DNA of 64,000 nt from Halobacillus kuroshimensis DSM 18393 (GCF_000425705.1 NZ_AUDY01000014.1:124001-188000); one strand, 5' to 3'. Shown: positions 1-7,366, counted from the first letter of the stretch. Numbers and translations: made by a program. The notes: a model not told the origin generated them from the sequence alone.

Positions 1-11
1 CTCAGTATAGT

Positions 12-26
12 TGATAATGATTATCA
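12..26. promoter_or_regulatory. Fur box (perfect 7-1-7)
   Basis: TGATAAT-G-ATTATCA is an exact match to the 7-1-7 inverted repeat bound by Bacillus Fur. It lies about 90 bp upstream of the kinase-like gene at 118, with a TATAAT at 75-80 between them. It could serve that gene or a leftward gene outside the window. The match is seen directly; binding is inferred. Confidence 0.75.
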
Positions 27-117
27 CAGTCAAATAATAAGAGTTATTTTTACTTTAATTTTAAAAAAATTTGATATAATTATAAAAACAAAGGTTTTCG
101 CAAAGGAGAATCTTTCT

Positions 118-711
118 ATGAATGTCCAAACCCTTGTGAAGGAAGTTGTGTTCCATGACTCCCAGATTATCAACATCCCTCCATCCTTCGAGTTGATCGG
201 AAAGGGAAGGAGTGCTTCTGTTTTCCGCATAAGAGAAACAGGAATCGCTGTGAAAGTGTTTTATCCCGGTTATGAGAAGCTCGCCGAAGTGGAGTCCGGA
301 GTGTATGAGAAGCTGGATAATCATGAATTTTTCCCAGCCTTTTATGGAAAAGGCGACGATTTCATCGTTATGGAATATGTGGAAGGGATCACATTTTATG
401 ATTGTCTTGTGAAAGGTATTCCGATTACGGAAGACATGATCAACCGGGTGGATGCAGCTCTTGCTTTCGCCTGTCAAATCGGATTGAATCCTTCAGATAC
501 TCATTTGAAGAATATTATGCTGACACCTGATGGGCAGGTCAAAGTTATAGATGTCGTAAGGTTCACACAGGATTTTGAATGTCCACAGTGGCAGGATTTG
601 AAAAAAGCCTACCGTACGCTGTACCGGCGGAAGTTTGCTCCGAAAAAGTATCCGGTTTTCTTCATTGAATTCATTATCCGGCTGTACCGGAGGAAACTGC
701 TGCCGATTTAA
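118..711 (+). CDS. Small protein-kinase-like protein (YrzF-type)
   Basis: A 197-residue protein with a minimal kinase fold. It has a glycine-rich loop (GKGRSASVF, about residues 28-36), the ATP-anchoring lysine in AVKVF (about 43), a catalytic-loop equivalent DTHLKNIML (about 127-135) and a metal-binding DFG equivalent VIDVV (about 143-147). It lacks the large C-terminal lobe of eukaryotic-type kinases, as in the short YrzF/RIO-like proteins of bacilli. The substrate is unknown. The start follows GGAGAA by about 8 bases. A perfect Fur box lies about 90 bp upstream, so iron regulation is possible. The gene stands alone. The kinase-like family assignment is fairly secure; the role is not. Confidence 0.75.
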   Translation: MNVQTLVKEVVFHDSQIINIPPSFELIGKGRSASVFRIRETGIAVKVFYPGYEKLAEVESGVYEKLDNHEFFPAFYGKGDDFIVMEYVEGITFYDCLVKGIPITEDMINRVDAALAFACQIGLNPSDTHLKNIMLTPDGQVKVIDVVRFTQDFECPQWQDLKKAYRTLYRRKFAPKKYPVFFIEFIIRLYRRKLLPI

Positions 712-807
712 ATGGAGGAAAGGGTTTTGTCCACCCAGGTTCTGGGAAACGCTCTATAAATACCAGGAAAGGTGGAATGAATCGTGACAGAATATTGATT
801 AAGTGAT

Positions 808-1023
808 GTGGAAGTAGGAAAAAACTACAAGGCGAAAGAACTGGACAGTTTTGTTTCAACAACAGACGTCGTCGTTCTATCGAATAACGAATCCCAGCTT
901 TTCACAGAACCTGAGCGGGAATACAAAGTGGTCGATGCCTTTGAAGGCTTCTTTGAGCATTCATCCAATGATGGGGAGAAGTATTTCCGTAATAAGAAAA
1001 CATACATTGTAGAAAAAGTATAA
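808..1023 (+). CDS. Small conserved-looking protein, 5' end interrupted by an in-frame stop
   Basis: The readable part encodes 71 acidic residues beginning at GTG 808, which has no good ribosome binding site. A better start is GTG 784, preceded by AAAGGTGG at a normal distance and in the same frame, but codon 5 there is TGA (796-798). The product therefore appears to have lost its first eight or so residues to a nonsense mutation or a sequencing error. I do not recognise a family. A clean terminator follows at 1026-1058, which suggests the unit is or recently was expressed. No membrane segment or signal peptide is visible. Confidence 0.5.
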   Translation: MEVGKNYKAKELDSFVSTTDVVVLSNNESQLFTEPEREYKVVDAFEGFFEHSSNDGEKYFRNKKTYIVEKV

Positions 1024-1025
1024 AC

Positions 1026-1058
1026 GAAAAGACTGTCGATTGACCGACAGTCTTTTTT
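1026..1058 (+). terminator. Rho-independent terminator
   Basis: AGACTGTCG pairs with CGACAGTCT across a 6-base loop and runs into TTTTTTT, just after the stop codon of the small gene at 808-1023. Confidence 0.85.
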
Positions 1059-1111
1059 TGCGGACGAATGGCAGAAGCCATCCAATGTGAGCTGCACGTG
1101 GCAGAATTTCT

Positions 1112-1870
1112 TTAATAGCGGAGTTTCATCAATATGGAAGTGATGTCATCATCTTTTTTTAATGTTTCATGGTGTTTTTTAGTAATTTCTAAAAGGGCGA
1201 CATCGTGATAGAAGAATTCAGTGAAAAATTTCACGAGAGGTTTGGAGAACGTATGCACCCCCTGGAATTGATCCCTTTCCATTCCAGCAAACAAAACTTC
1301 CCTTCCATCGATGATCAGGAGTTTATGCCGTTCTAGTCCTTGGTGTCTCTCGTCCGGGACGAGGGTGTGGGGATCCAGTTCTCCGACAGGAATTTCCCCG
1401 ACAGATAACAATTCCACATGAATGCCTTCTGCCTGCTTTCTTTCAAGGAGGTCCACAAACGGAGTCAGTTCATCGTTCCAGCCTGTCAGCAGTATTTCAT
1501 TGGCAGCCTTCTCAATCAAATTTTCCATAAGAACGTGAATGCTGTGATTATTTTTCAAGGTCCAGACGCGTTCATCAGCGTCAGGAATCTCTGATTTGTG
1601 ATTTCGCAGCTGTTCAATGTGATCTTCAAATTCAGCCGTCAGTTTTTTGATCGTCATTTCAATAGGAAGGGCTGTGTACAGCTTCTTTTTTTCATGAAAA
1701 GATGTTAGAATCAATCCTTTTTCTTCCAGGCGCTGCAGGACTTCATACACTTTGGATTTAGGAACATGGGAATATTTAACGACCGTTGCGGCATCCAGCG
1801 CTTGATCACTGGAGGACAGGACTTCATAGACTTGACTTTCATACTGGGTAAAACCGAAATTCTGTAACAT
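1112..1870 (-). CDS. TrmB-family transcriptional regulator
   Basis: A 252-residue regulator. The N-terminal TrmB winged helix covers about residues 1-70, with the usual layout in which a helix-turn-helix (VPKSKVYEVLQRLEEKGLI) decides promoter choice. A coiled stretch follows, then a C-terminal PLD-like/TrmB effector domain (LLTGWNDEL, RHKLLIIDGREVLFAG). Bacterial TrmB proteins often sense sugars or other small molecules. The start follows AAAGAGGAAG. It is divergent from an MFS exporter at 2003, and the 132-bp gap holds a perfect inverted repeat, so it probably controls that gene and itself. The ligand cannot be read from the sequence. Confidence 0.85.
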   Translation of the reverse strand: MLQNFGFTQYESQVYEVLSSSDQALDAATVVKYSHVPKSKVYEVLQRLEEKGLILTSFHEKKKLYTALPIEMTIKKLTAEFEDHIEQLRNHKSEIPDADERVWTLKNNHSIHVLMENLIEKAANEILLTGWNDELTPFVDLLERKQAEGIHVELLSVGEIPVGELDPHTLVPDERHQGLERHKLLIIDGREVLFAGMERDQFQGVHTFSKPLVKFFTEFFYHDVALLEITKKHHETLKKDDDITSILMKLRY

Positions 1871-1959
1871 GGGCTTCCTCTTTTCTTCTTGTTGTCCTCA
1901 GGATACACGATGTTCCCTTCACGCGTAAATATTCCCTCTTGTTTTTCTATGTCTATATA

Positions 1960-1979
1960 GTTACCATTGTAGTGGTAAC
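1960..1979. promoter_or_regulatory. Candidate operator of the TrmB-type regulator
   Basis: GTTACCA and TGGTAAC form a perfect 7-bp inverted repeat with a 6-base spacer. It lies in the divergent region between the regulator and the MFS gene, about 24 bp before the MFS start. Spacing of about one helical turn fits a winged-helix dimer. Binding is inferred. Confidence 0.6.
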
Positions 1980-2002
1980 CAAAAGAAGAGAGGGTTCATG
2001 TG

Positions 2003-3166
2003 ATGAATAAAAAAGTATACCTGCTGGCGCTCGTCGCTTTTGTCGTCGGAACTGTTGAGTTGATTATTGGTGGGATTCTGGACCTGGTCGCGGAAGATCT
2101 CAATGTGTCCCTTGGAAAAGCGGGACTTCTCATTTCTGTTTTTTCCTTAGTCTTTGCCGTGGCGTCCCCCGTCCTCTTAACGGTGACGGCCCGTGTAGAA
2201 CGTAAAAAATTGATGATGACCACCTTGGTCATATTCTTTATCGGTAACCTGCTTGCCTACTGGAGTCCTACTTATTCCATCATCATGGCAGCAAGAGTCC
2301 TGACTGCAGCAACAGGGTCACTTCTAGTAGTGCTGGCTGTAACAATGGCGTCTTCAGTTGTTGACAAGAAGTACAGAGGTCGAGCGATCGGTACTATTTT
2401 CATGGGCATCTCCGGGTCGCTCGTGCTCGGTGTTCCCATCGGTCTGACGATAGGAAACGCGTTCGGATGGCGCGCTCCATTTCTACTCATCAGCATCCTG
2501 ACACTCTTATCTATGGCAGCAGTCATGCTTTTACTTGAGAAAGTGGCCCCTAAACCTGTCTTATCCGTGAGAAGACAGCTTCAGACGTTAAAAAATAAGA
2601 AAATATGGAGTGCTCAGATGACTTCCTTTTTATTTTTAACCGGTCATTTGACCCTCTATGCTTATTTAACGCCTTATTTGAAAACGGTCATGGGAATGAA
2701 TGGCACATGGGTCAGTGTGATTTATTTCGTATTTGGAACGGCAGCGGTGATCGGAGGCGGAATCGGAGGTGTGCTCTCTGATAAATTCGGCTCGGAAAAG
2801 AGTATCATCGGAATTATCCTTGTGTTTGCAGCGGCTATTTTTACGATTCCCTTCACGACATCTGTGCTACCGGTTTTCCTTGTCGTTCTTGTCGTTTGGA
2901 GTGCGCTCAGCTGGGCCGTAACCCCTGCGCAGCAGAATTACTTGATTTCATCAGCACCAGAATCGGCAGACATACAGCAGAGTTTAAATAATTCAGCCCT
3001 TCATTTCGGAATCGCTTTTGGATCATTGATTGGCGGTTTCGTCATTGAACAGGGGGCGGTTTCTCTTAACCCGACAGTAGGTGGATTCTTTATTCTTGCA
3101 GCACTGGTGACGGCTGGCTTCTCTATCACACGTAAAACCGAATCGAAGAAAGAAAAAGCTGCCTGA
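2003..3166 (+). CDS. MFS transporter (drug/metabolite exporter type)
   Basis: A 387-residue integral membrane protein with about 12 hydrophobic helices and the major-facilitator loop pattern DKKYRGRAIG between helices 4 and 5. It resembles the AraJ/YbcL-type exporters of bacilli, so proton-coupled efflux of a drug or metabolite is the likely role. The exact substrate cannot be named. ATG 2003 was chosen over GTG 2000 because AGAGAGGG then sits at the better distance. It is divergent from the TrmB-type regulator, with a palindromic operator candidate between them. A strong bidirectional terminator follows. Confidence 0.85.
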   Translation: MNKKVYLLALVAFVVGTVELIIGGILDLVAEDLNVSLGKAGLLISVFSLVFAVASPVLLTVTARVERKKLMMTTLVIFFIGNLLAYWSPTYSIIMAARVLTAATGSLLVVLAVTMASSVVDKKYRGRAIGTIFMGISGSLVLGVPIGLTIGNAFGWRAPFLLISILTLLSMAAVMLLLEKVAPKPVLSVRRQLQTLKNKKIWSAQMTSFLFLTGHLTLYAYLTPYLKTVMGMNGTWVSVIYFVFGTAAVIGGGIGGVLSDKFGSEKSIIGIILVFAAAIFTIPFTTSVLPVFLVVLVVWSALSWAVTPAQQNYLISSAPESADIQQSLNNSALHFGIAFGSLIGGFVIEQGAVSLNPTVGGFFILAALVTAGFSITRKTESKKEKAA

Positions 3167-3167
3167 C

Positions 3168-3205
3168 AAAAAACAGGACATCTGAATTTAGATGTCCTGT
3201 TTTTC
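3168..3205. terminator. Bidirectional terminator between MFS and WrbA-type genes
   Basis: AAAACAGGACATCT (3170-3183) pairs with AGATGTCCTGTTTT (3190-3203). T-rich ends on both strands serve both converging genes. Confidence 0.9.
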
Positions 3206-3218
3206 TATTCGTCGCTTG

Positions 3219-3830
3219 TTATTGCTGTCCTTTTTTCATGGTTTGAGCGATTTGAACCGTCCGGGCGGCCTGATGCTTGGCGGCAGCTTCTACATCCTCG
3301 ACCATGTTCCCTTCCTGATCGACAGAAACACTCGTTCCATATGGGTTCCCGCCGGCACCGAAAATCACCGGATCCGTGTAGCCGGGAGCCGCAATGATTG
3401 CTCCCCAGTGCATCATGGATGTGTAGAGGGAAAGAAGAGTCGCTTCCTGACCGCCATGAGGGTTCTGGGCAGAAGTCATGCCGCTGACCACTTTATTAAT
3501 CGTTCTGCCGTTTGCCCACAGCCCTCCCTGCATATCGATGAACTGCTTCATTTGAGAAGGAAGGTTTCCGAAGCGCGTCGGCATACTGAAGATGATGACA
3601 TCGGCCCATTCAATATCTTCAGATGTGGCGGCAGGGATATCCTTGATTTTTTCTACGGTCGCTTTCCATCCTTCATTCGCTTCAATCACGGATTGAGGAG
3701 CGAGTTCATCCACCTTCAGCAATTTAACCTCAGCCCCGGCTTCTTCTGCTCCTTTCGCCGCCCATTGAGCCATTGTATAGTTTGTTCCACCCATTGTATA
3801 AAAAATTACAGCTGCTTTTACGTTCGACAT
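3219..3830 (-). CDS. WrbA-type flavodoxin-like NAD(P)H:quinone oxidoreductase
   Basis: A 203-residue flavodoxin-fold enzyme. The N-terminal strand-loop FYTMGGTNYTMAQ corresponds to the FMN phosphate loop. MPTRFGNLPSQMKQFID (about residues 78-94) and the TSAQNPHGGQE loop are typical of WrbA, which reduces quinones by two electrons. The length matches the family. An upstream in-frame ATG exists at 3890, but ATG 3830 has the clear site AAAGGAGAT. Two palindromes resembling MhqR boxes lie 95-153 bp upstream, so induction by quinones or aldehydes through a MarR-type repressor is likely. The gene is monocistronic and shares a terminator with the converging MFS gene. Confidence 0.85.
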   Translation of the reverse strand: MSNVKAAVIFYTMGGTNYTMAQWAAKGAEEAGAEVKLLKVDELAPQSVIEANEGWKATVEKIKDIPAATSEDIEWADVIIFSMPTRFGNLPSQMKQFIDMQGGLWANGRTINKVVSGMTSAQNPHGGQEATLLSLYTSMMHWGAIIAAPGYTDPVIFGAGGNPYGTSVSVDQEGNMVEDVEAAAKHQAARTVQIAQTMKKGQQ

Positions 3831-3924
3831 ATGCTCCATCTCCTTTGGTTGATTATTGAATAACTTTTTCATAAATCCCATTTTGTTCACCTTCCTGCTG
3901 AATCACTTGTCTTTTTATCTATAT

Positions 3925-3938
3925 TCTCGAATTCGAGA
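3925..3938. promoter_or_regulatory. MhqR-like operator 1
   Basis: TCTCGAATTCGAGA is a perfect palindrome matching the core of the MhqR/MarR-type box known from B. subtilis quinone-stress genes (ATCTCGAATTCGAGAT). It lies upstream of the WrbA-type reductase. Confidence 0.7.
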
Positions 3939-3967
3939 TATTTAGGTAAAAAAATGTGCAGTCATTT

Positions 3968-3983
3968 ATCTTGAATTCGAGAT
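3968..3983. promoter_or_regulatory. MhqR-like operator 2
   Basis: ATCTTGAATTCGAGAT is a second copy with one mismatch from perfect symmetry, centred about 44 bp from the first. The pair suggests cooperative binding. Confidence 0.65.
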
Positions 3984-4126
3984 TAATTATATATCCAGTC
4001 TTCCGGGTTGTCAACACAAAACAAATGATTTTGGAAAAAGGGAAAAATTTTGGCTGGCATCCTTAAGAATAGGTGCCTTGGAGCGGCACATAATAAGATT
4101 GTTCCACATGTGAGGAGGCGATTGAG

Positions 4127-4309
4127 ATGGGCAGAGATGAACATCACAAAGGAAAAGGGAAGCAGAAACGAAAACTTCCGCAGACTCCTAAAAGTCAAAA
4201 ACATGCGAACATCGATGTTGAGTTTTCTGAAGAACTGGCTGACAGGGAAGATAAGATTGCTCAAGAACGAGCGAAAGCGGCCGACCGCAGAGCTCACAAA
4301 CGTATGTAA
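4127..4309 (+). CDS. YfhD-like small basic protein
   Basis: A 60-residue, very hydrophilic protein beginning MGRDEHHKGKGKQKRKLPQ, followed by an acidic segment with FSEELAD and a basic tail. The arrangement (MGR start, LPQTPK, the EFSEELAD block, repeated alanine/arginine) matches YfhD-like proteins of Bacillus from memory. The function is unknown; expression in late growth or sporulation has been suggested for the family. The start follows GAGGAGGCG. It is a single gene with its own terminator at 4317. Confidence 0.7.
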   Translation: MGRDEHHKGKGKQKRKLPQTPKSQKHANIDVEFSEELADREDKIAQERAKAADRRAHKRM

Positions 4310-4316
4310 AAAAACA

Positions 4317-4351
4317 ACAGCCTTCAGGTTTCATCCTGAAGGCTGTTTTTG
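4317..4351 (+). terminator. Rho-independent terminator
   Basis: ACAGCCTTCAGG pairs with CCTGAAGGCTGT across a 6-base loop, followed by TTTTTG. It ends the YfhD-like gene. Confidence 0.9.
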
Positions 4352-4379
4352 TATATATTATTTATACAGAATAAATTGT

Positions 4380-4407
4380 TTGAACTTAATTATGTTTATG
4401 GTATAAT
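4380..4407 (+). promoter_or_regulatory. Sigma-A promoter for the betaine-binding protein
   Basis: TTGAAC (4380-4385), a 16-base spacer and TATAAT (4402-4407) lie about 60 bp before the start at 4466. Confidence 0.65.
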
Positions 4408-4465
4408 TCAAAATTGTGAGTGAAATTCATAAGGAATGAATGAATGTTTTAAAGGAGGCGTTCGT

Positions 4466-5353
4466 ATGAAACAGTGGAAAAAGTGGCTGCCCGTTTTTCT
4501 AATGGCCGGTTTGATCGTATTGACGGCCTGTGGAGAATCCACAGAGGAAAGCGTCACAGAAGCAGGCAGTGATGATGATAAAGGTACAATACATATTGGA
4601 ATGAATAACTGGGCTGAGAATGTGGCTGTATCAAACATGTGGAAGCTTATTCTTGAAGATAAAGGATATACGGTGGAACTGGAACAGGTTGAAAAAGGCT
4701 TTTTATATGAAGCACTAGCAAGTGGTGACCTCGACATTGGAACAGAAATCTGGCTTCCGAATACAGACCAGCCTTTTTATGAAAAATATGAAGATGAGAT
4801 CGATTGGCGCGAGACATGGTATGAGGGAACGGAACTTGGTTTGGCTGTCCCGGCTTATATGGAAGATATCAATACTATAGAGGATCTGAAAAGCACAGAT
4901 CAGTTTTCCGACAATCAGATTGTAGGGATTTCTGCCGGAGCAAGCATTATGAATTTGACGGAGGAAGCCATTAAAGAATACGACTTGGACTATTCCCTGC
5001 TTTCTTCTGGAGAGCCGACAATGATTACAGAACTGAAAAATGCCATGGCTGATGAAGAGCCGATTGTAGCGACACTTTGGAAGCCGCACTGGGTCTTTGC
5101 AGAAATGGATGTGAAGATTCTGGAAGATACGAAAAATGTTTATGGGGACTCTGAAAATATTTCCTATGCTGCAAGACTTGGGTTGAAAGAGGACCATCCA
5201 GAAGTGGTGAAATGGTGGGACAGCTTCAAGCTTGATGACAATCAGCTTGGAAGTCTCATGGCTTCCATAAATGAAGCGGATTCTGAGGAAGAAGGTGCCC
5301 GTCAATGGTTGGATGAGCATCAGGATCTCGTAAATGAATGGACAGAAGAATAA
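4466..5353 (+). CDS. Glycine betaine/proline-type ABC substrate-binding lipoprotein
   Basis: A 295-residue exported lipoprotein. The signal peptide ends in the lipobox LTAC (Cys about residue 22), followed by an acidic linker. The mature part is an OpuAC/ProX-type binding domain: INWGMNNWAEN-like N-terminus (here IGMNNWAENVAVSNMW), IWLPNTDQPFY, TLWKPHWVFAEMD. Aromatic residues in these motifs form the cage that binds quaternary amines. It normally works with an ATPase and permease of an Opu system, but neither is adjacent. The start follows AAAGGAGG; an ATG 30 bases earlier is ignored. It may supply a distant transporter or be an osmosensing orphan. Its own promoter and terminator make it a single-gene unit. 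Confidence 0.85.
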   Translation: MKQWKKWLPVFLMAGLIVLTACGESTEESVTEAGSDDDKGTIHIGMNNWAENVAVSNMWKLILEDKGYTVELEQVEKGFLYEALASGDLDIGTEIWLPNTDQPFYEKYEDEIDWRETWYEGTELGLAVPAYMEDINTIEDLKSTDQFSDNQIVGISAGASIMNLTEEAIKEYDLDYSLLSSGEPTMITELKNAMADEEPIVATLWKPHWVFAEMDVKILEDTKNVYGDSENISYAARLGLKEDHPEVVKWWDSFKLDDNQLGSLMASINEADSEEEGARQWLDEHQDLVNEWTEE

Positions 5354-5388
5354 ATAGGAATAGAACTGCCCCTCGGGCGGATCTCCCG

Positions 5389-5420
5389 GCTGCCGATTAT
5401 CCTATCGGCAGCTTTTTTTT
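5389..5420 (+). terminator. Rho-independent terminator
   Basis: GCTGCCGAT pairs with ATCGGCAGC across TATCCT and is followed by eight T residues. It ends the betaine-binding gene. Confidence 0.9.
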
Positions 5421-5469
5421 AGGGGACTTTTCCGCTGCCGGAAGCTCAGCTGGATCGTTTCTTGTTTAA

Positions 5470-5646
5470 AATAGATATGGGTTACCCGTCGGAACCACGC
5501 TCCTGCGGATTCGTAGGTATGGCTGGGGAATCCAAGCCTTCCTGCTTCCTTACGGAGGGATAGACCTCACCGAACAGGAGACAAAACAGTTCGCAGACCA
5601 GCTGGATGGATTGAAGAAGCAGCTTGCATGCAGAAAAGAAGTTTAA
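5470..5646 (+). pseudogene. Possible decayed gene fragment (C-terminal piece)
   Basis: In the 290-bp space before the VLRF1 gene one frame stays open for 58 codons and reads like protein ([14 protein letters not shown], then LTEQETKQFADQLDGLKKQL) up to TAA 5644-5646. It has no ATG, GTG or TTG before its middle and no ribosome binding site. It begins straight after an in-frame TAA at 5467. The most economical reading is the tail of a gene whose 5' part has been lost. I cannot name the family. It could also be chance. Confidence 0.35.
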
Positions 5647-5711
5647 GCGCTCATCTTTCAGGAAACATAGACAATATAGCTAGTTGAACTATTGAAAGGA
5701 GTCGCTGAATT

Positions 5712-6518
5712 ATGGATTTAAACAAAGAATTAGAGAAATTAGAGCATATTCACTTAGAAAAGCCACAAAAAGTATTTACGATGTACTTGAATACAGATCC
5801 ATCCGACCCTGATCAACAAGGCGGCGAATGGAAAATTCATTTGAAGAATGGACTGAACAACTTTGAATCCTATCTGCAGGAAGATGGGGACTCAGATGAA
5901 AAAAGAAACTACTGGGCAGTCAAAGAAAAGGTTGAAACCTTCATAGAAGAAAACGAGCAGCATTTTGCAAAAAGTGTCGTATTGTTTGCTACAGGTGATG
6001 ATACGGTCTGGTTTGCTGAAAGGTTCCAGATGCCGGTTAAGACTGAATTCTACTGGGAGGAAGCTCCAGTGTTGGATCAGCTGAAGGAAATGCAGCAGAA
6101 ATTCCCGAAAACGGGTGTCGTCCTGACTCAGAAAAACCAGATTAAACTGCTGGATGCTGAACTGGGAACGTTGAAGGATACACAATTGTTTGAGCTTGAC
6201 CTGAATACAGAGGATTGGCGCATGCATCAAGGGCCTGACAGAGCCCAGGCGTCCATGGGTTCAGGAGGAGCGAAGAATTCGAAGCAGGATCAGTTTGAAG
6301 AGCGCTTCGAAGCCAATCGTTACCGTTGGTATAAGAGCGTAGCTCCAAAAATTGACCGCGCCGCTAAACAATACGGCTGGGAGCGCTTCTACCTCGTTGG
6401 TGACAAGGAAGAATTGAAAGACCTTCAGGACCATATGAACAAGGAAGCTGAAGACATGATTAACAAAAACCTTCTGGACCATGAAGAAATGCATGTGCTC
6501 GATGAGGTTGTCCAATAA
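5712..6518 (+). CDS. VLRF1-family aeRF1-like protein
   Basis: A 268-residue soluble protein of the bacterial archaeo-eukaryotic release-factor-like group (baeRF/VLRF1). It shows the N-terminal FTMYLNTDPSD block, a central acidic helix region, and a C-terminal domain with RYRWYKSVAPKIDR and RFYLVGDKEEL, which resembles the eL30/aeRF1 middle region. Members are thought to act on stalled ribosomes or peptidyl-tRNA, but the role in bacilli is not settled. The start follows GAAAGGAG. It stands alone and ends in a clear terminator. The family assignment is from motif memory. Confidence 0.75.
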   Translation: MDLNKELEKLEHIHLEKPQKVFTMYLNTDPSDPDQQGGEWKIHLKNGLNNFESYLQEDGDSDEKRNYWAVKEKVETFIEENEQHFAKSVVLFATGDDTVWFAERFQMPVKTEFYWEEAPVLDQLKEMQQKFPKTGVVLTQKNQIKLLDAELGTLKDTQLFELDLNTEDWRMHQGPDRAQASMGSGGAKNSKQDQFEERFEANRYRWYKSVAPKIDRAAKQYGWERFYLVGDKEELKDLQDHMNKEAEDMINKNLLDHEEMHVLDEVVQ

Positions 6519-6527
6519 TTTCTTACA

Positions 6528-6554
6528 AAAGCACCGGGGAGACCGGTGCTTTTT
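6528..6554 (+). terminator. Rho-independent terminator
   Basis: AGCACCGG pairs with CCGGTGCT across GGAGA and is followed by TTTT, after the VLRF1 gene. Confidence 0.85.
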
Positions 6555-6690
6555 CATGTGTCATTTTATACATACCATCCAAACTGAATATGGGCCGGCA
6601 CAGGCACGTTTAATCTTACCATTATACAGATTTTCAAAGGCTATGGTAAAATAGTATACAGCGAAAATAAATGAGATTGGGGAAATGAAC

Positions 6691-6996
6691 ATGTTTGTTG
6701 TAGACTCCACTGTAGTGGTGCCGGAACACAAAGCTGATGATCTCATTCAGATTTATCGGAATCGCTCTCGCCTCGTAGATGAAGCAGAGGGATTTTTATC
6801 TTTTCAGCTTCTCCAAAACGATCGGAAGCCGGGAGAGTTGACGGTTCACTTGGAGTGGGAATCTAAACAAGCTTATTTGAATTGGGCAAGAAGTGAGCAG
6901 TTCAAGAAAATTCATGAGCTTGAAAAACAGTACCCTGACGAAGATTTGAAGGGAATTGTTCCAATAGTGAAGAAGTATGAGGTGGTGGCAACATGA
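6691..6996 (+). CDS. ABM-fold (antibiotic biosynthesis monooxygenase-like) protein, first gene of the B12/STAS operon
   Basis: A 101-residue single-domain protein with the ferredoxin-like ABM layout: strand FVVDSTVVVP, helix ADDLIQIYRNRSRLV, then EGFLSFQLLQN, ELTVHLEWESKQAYLNW and SEQFKKIHEL. The Trp in LNWARS and the His in KKIHE sit where IsdG-type haem oxygenases have two of their three catalytic residues. The N-terminal Asn of that triad is not evident. A haem-degrading or small-molecule-sensing role is therefore possible but unproven. ATG 6691 is preferred over ATG 6685, because GGGG at 6679-6682 is then 8 bases away. It overlaps the next gene by four bases (ATGA) and heads a four-gene operon. 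Confidence 0.75.
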   Translation: MFVVDSTVVVPEHKADDLIQIYRNRSRLVDEAEGFLSFQLLQNDRKPGELTVHLEWESKQAYLNWARSEQFKKIHELEKQYPDEDLKGIVPIVKKYEVVAT

Positions 6997-7361
6997 ATCA
7001 CACGGAGCAGGCCCACCTTGTCCGGACCGTAACAGAAGAAATCTATGAAGCCTATCCTTACCTTTGGGAAAAATTCGGCCAAAACGGGAGAGACCGGACC
7101 GAAGAAGACAATCATCATCATTTGGACCATCTGGCTGCGGCTTACGAGATGAGAAGTGTAGACTTTTTTATGGACTATACGGACTGGCTCAACAATGTAT
7201 TGACATCCAGAAACGTGCCGACCGGACTGATTATTGATAATTTTCAGCGGCTCGTCCGACTGCTCGATGGACAGTCTCTTGTGGATGAGGACGAGAAGCG
7301 GATGTTCATCGTCTATTTAGAACAGGCTCTCAAACGACTTCATACTCTGAACGAGAGGTGA
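6993..7361 (+). CDS. Unknown helical protein, second gene of the B12/STAS operon
   Basis: A 122-residue, probably all-helical soluble protein. It has an amphipathic N-terminus (VRTVTEEIYEAYPYLWEKF), a histidine-rich stretch EDNHHHLDHLAAAYE (about residues 39-53), DFFMDYTDWLNNVL and a leucine-rich C-terminal helix (FIVYLEQALKRLHTL). I do not recognise a named family. The layout recalls small helical sensor modules found next to or fused with B12 or STAS domains, but that is memory only. The start is within the overlap ATGA and has an excellent site (GAGGTGG). Tight coupling to both neighbours suggests that it works with them, perhaps as a scaffold or second sensor. Confidence 0.8.
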   Translation: MNHTEQAHLVRTVTEEIYEAYPYLWEKFGQNGRDRTEEDNHHHLDHLAAAYEMRSVDFFMDYTDWLNNVLTSRNVPTGLIIDNFQRLVRLLDGQSLVDEDEKRMFIVYLEQALKRLHTLNER

Positions 7362-7366
7362 CTATT

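Noticed and set aside
3192-3863. Long plus-strand open frame (223 codons) over the WrbA-type gene
   Set aside because: It is the antisense shadow of a clear quinone-reductase gene; it has no ribosome site and an Arg/His/Cys-rich, unlike-protein composition.
6600-6684. Possible sigma-B promoter (GTTTAA with GGCTAT) before the B12/STAS operon
   Set aside because: The two elements are about 25 bases apart, too far for sigma-B; a weak sigma-A promoter (TTTCAA-N17-TATACA) fits better.
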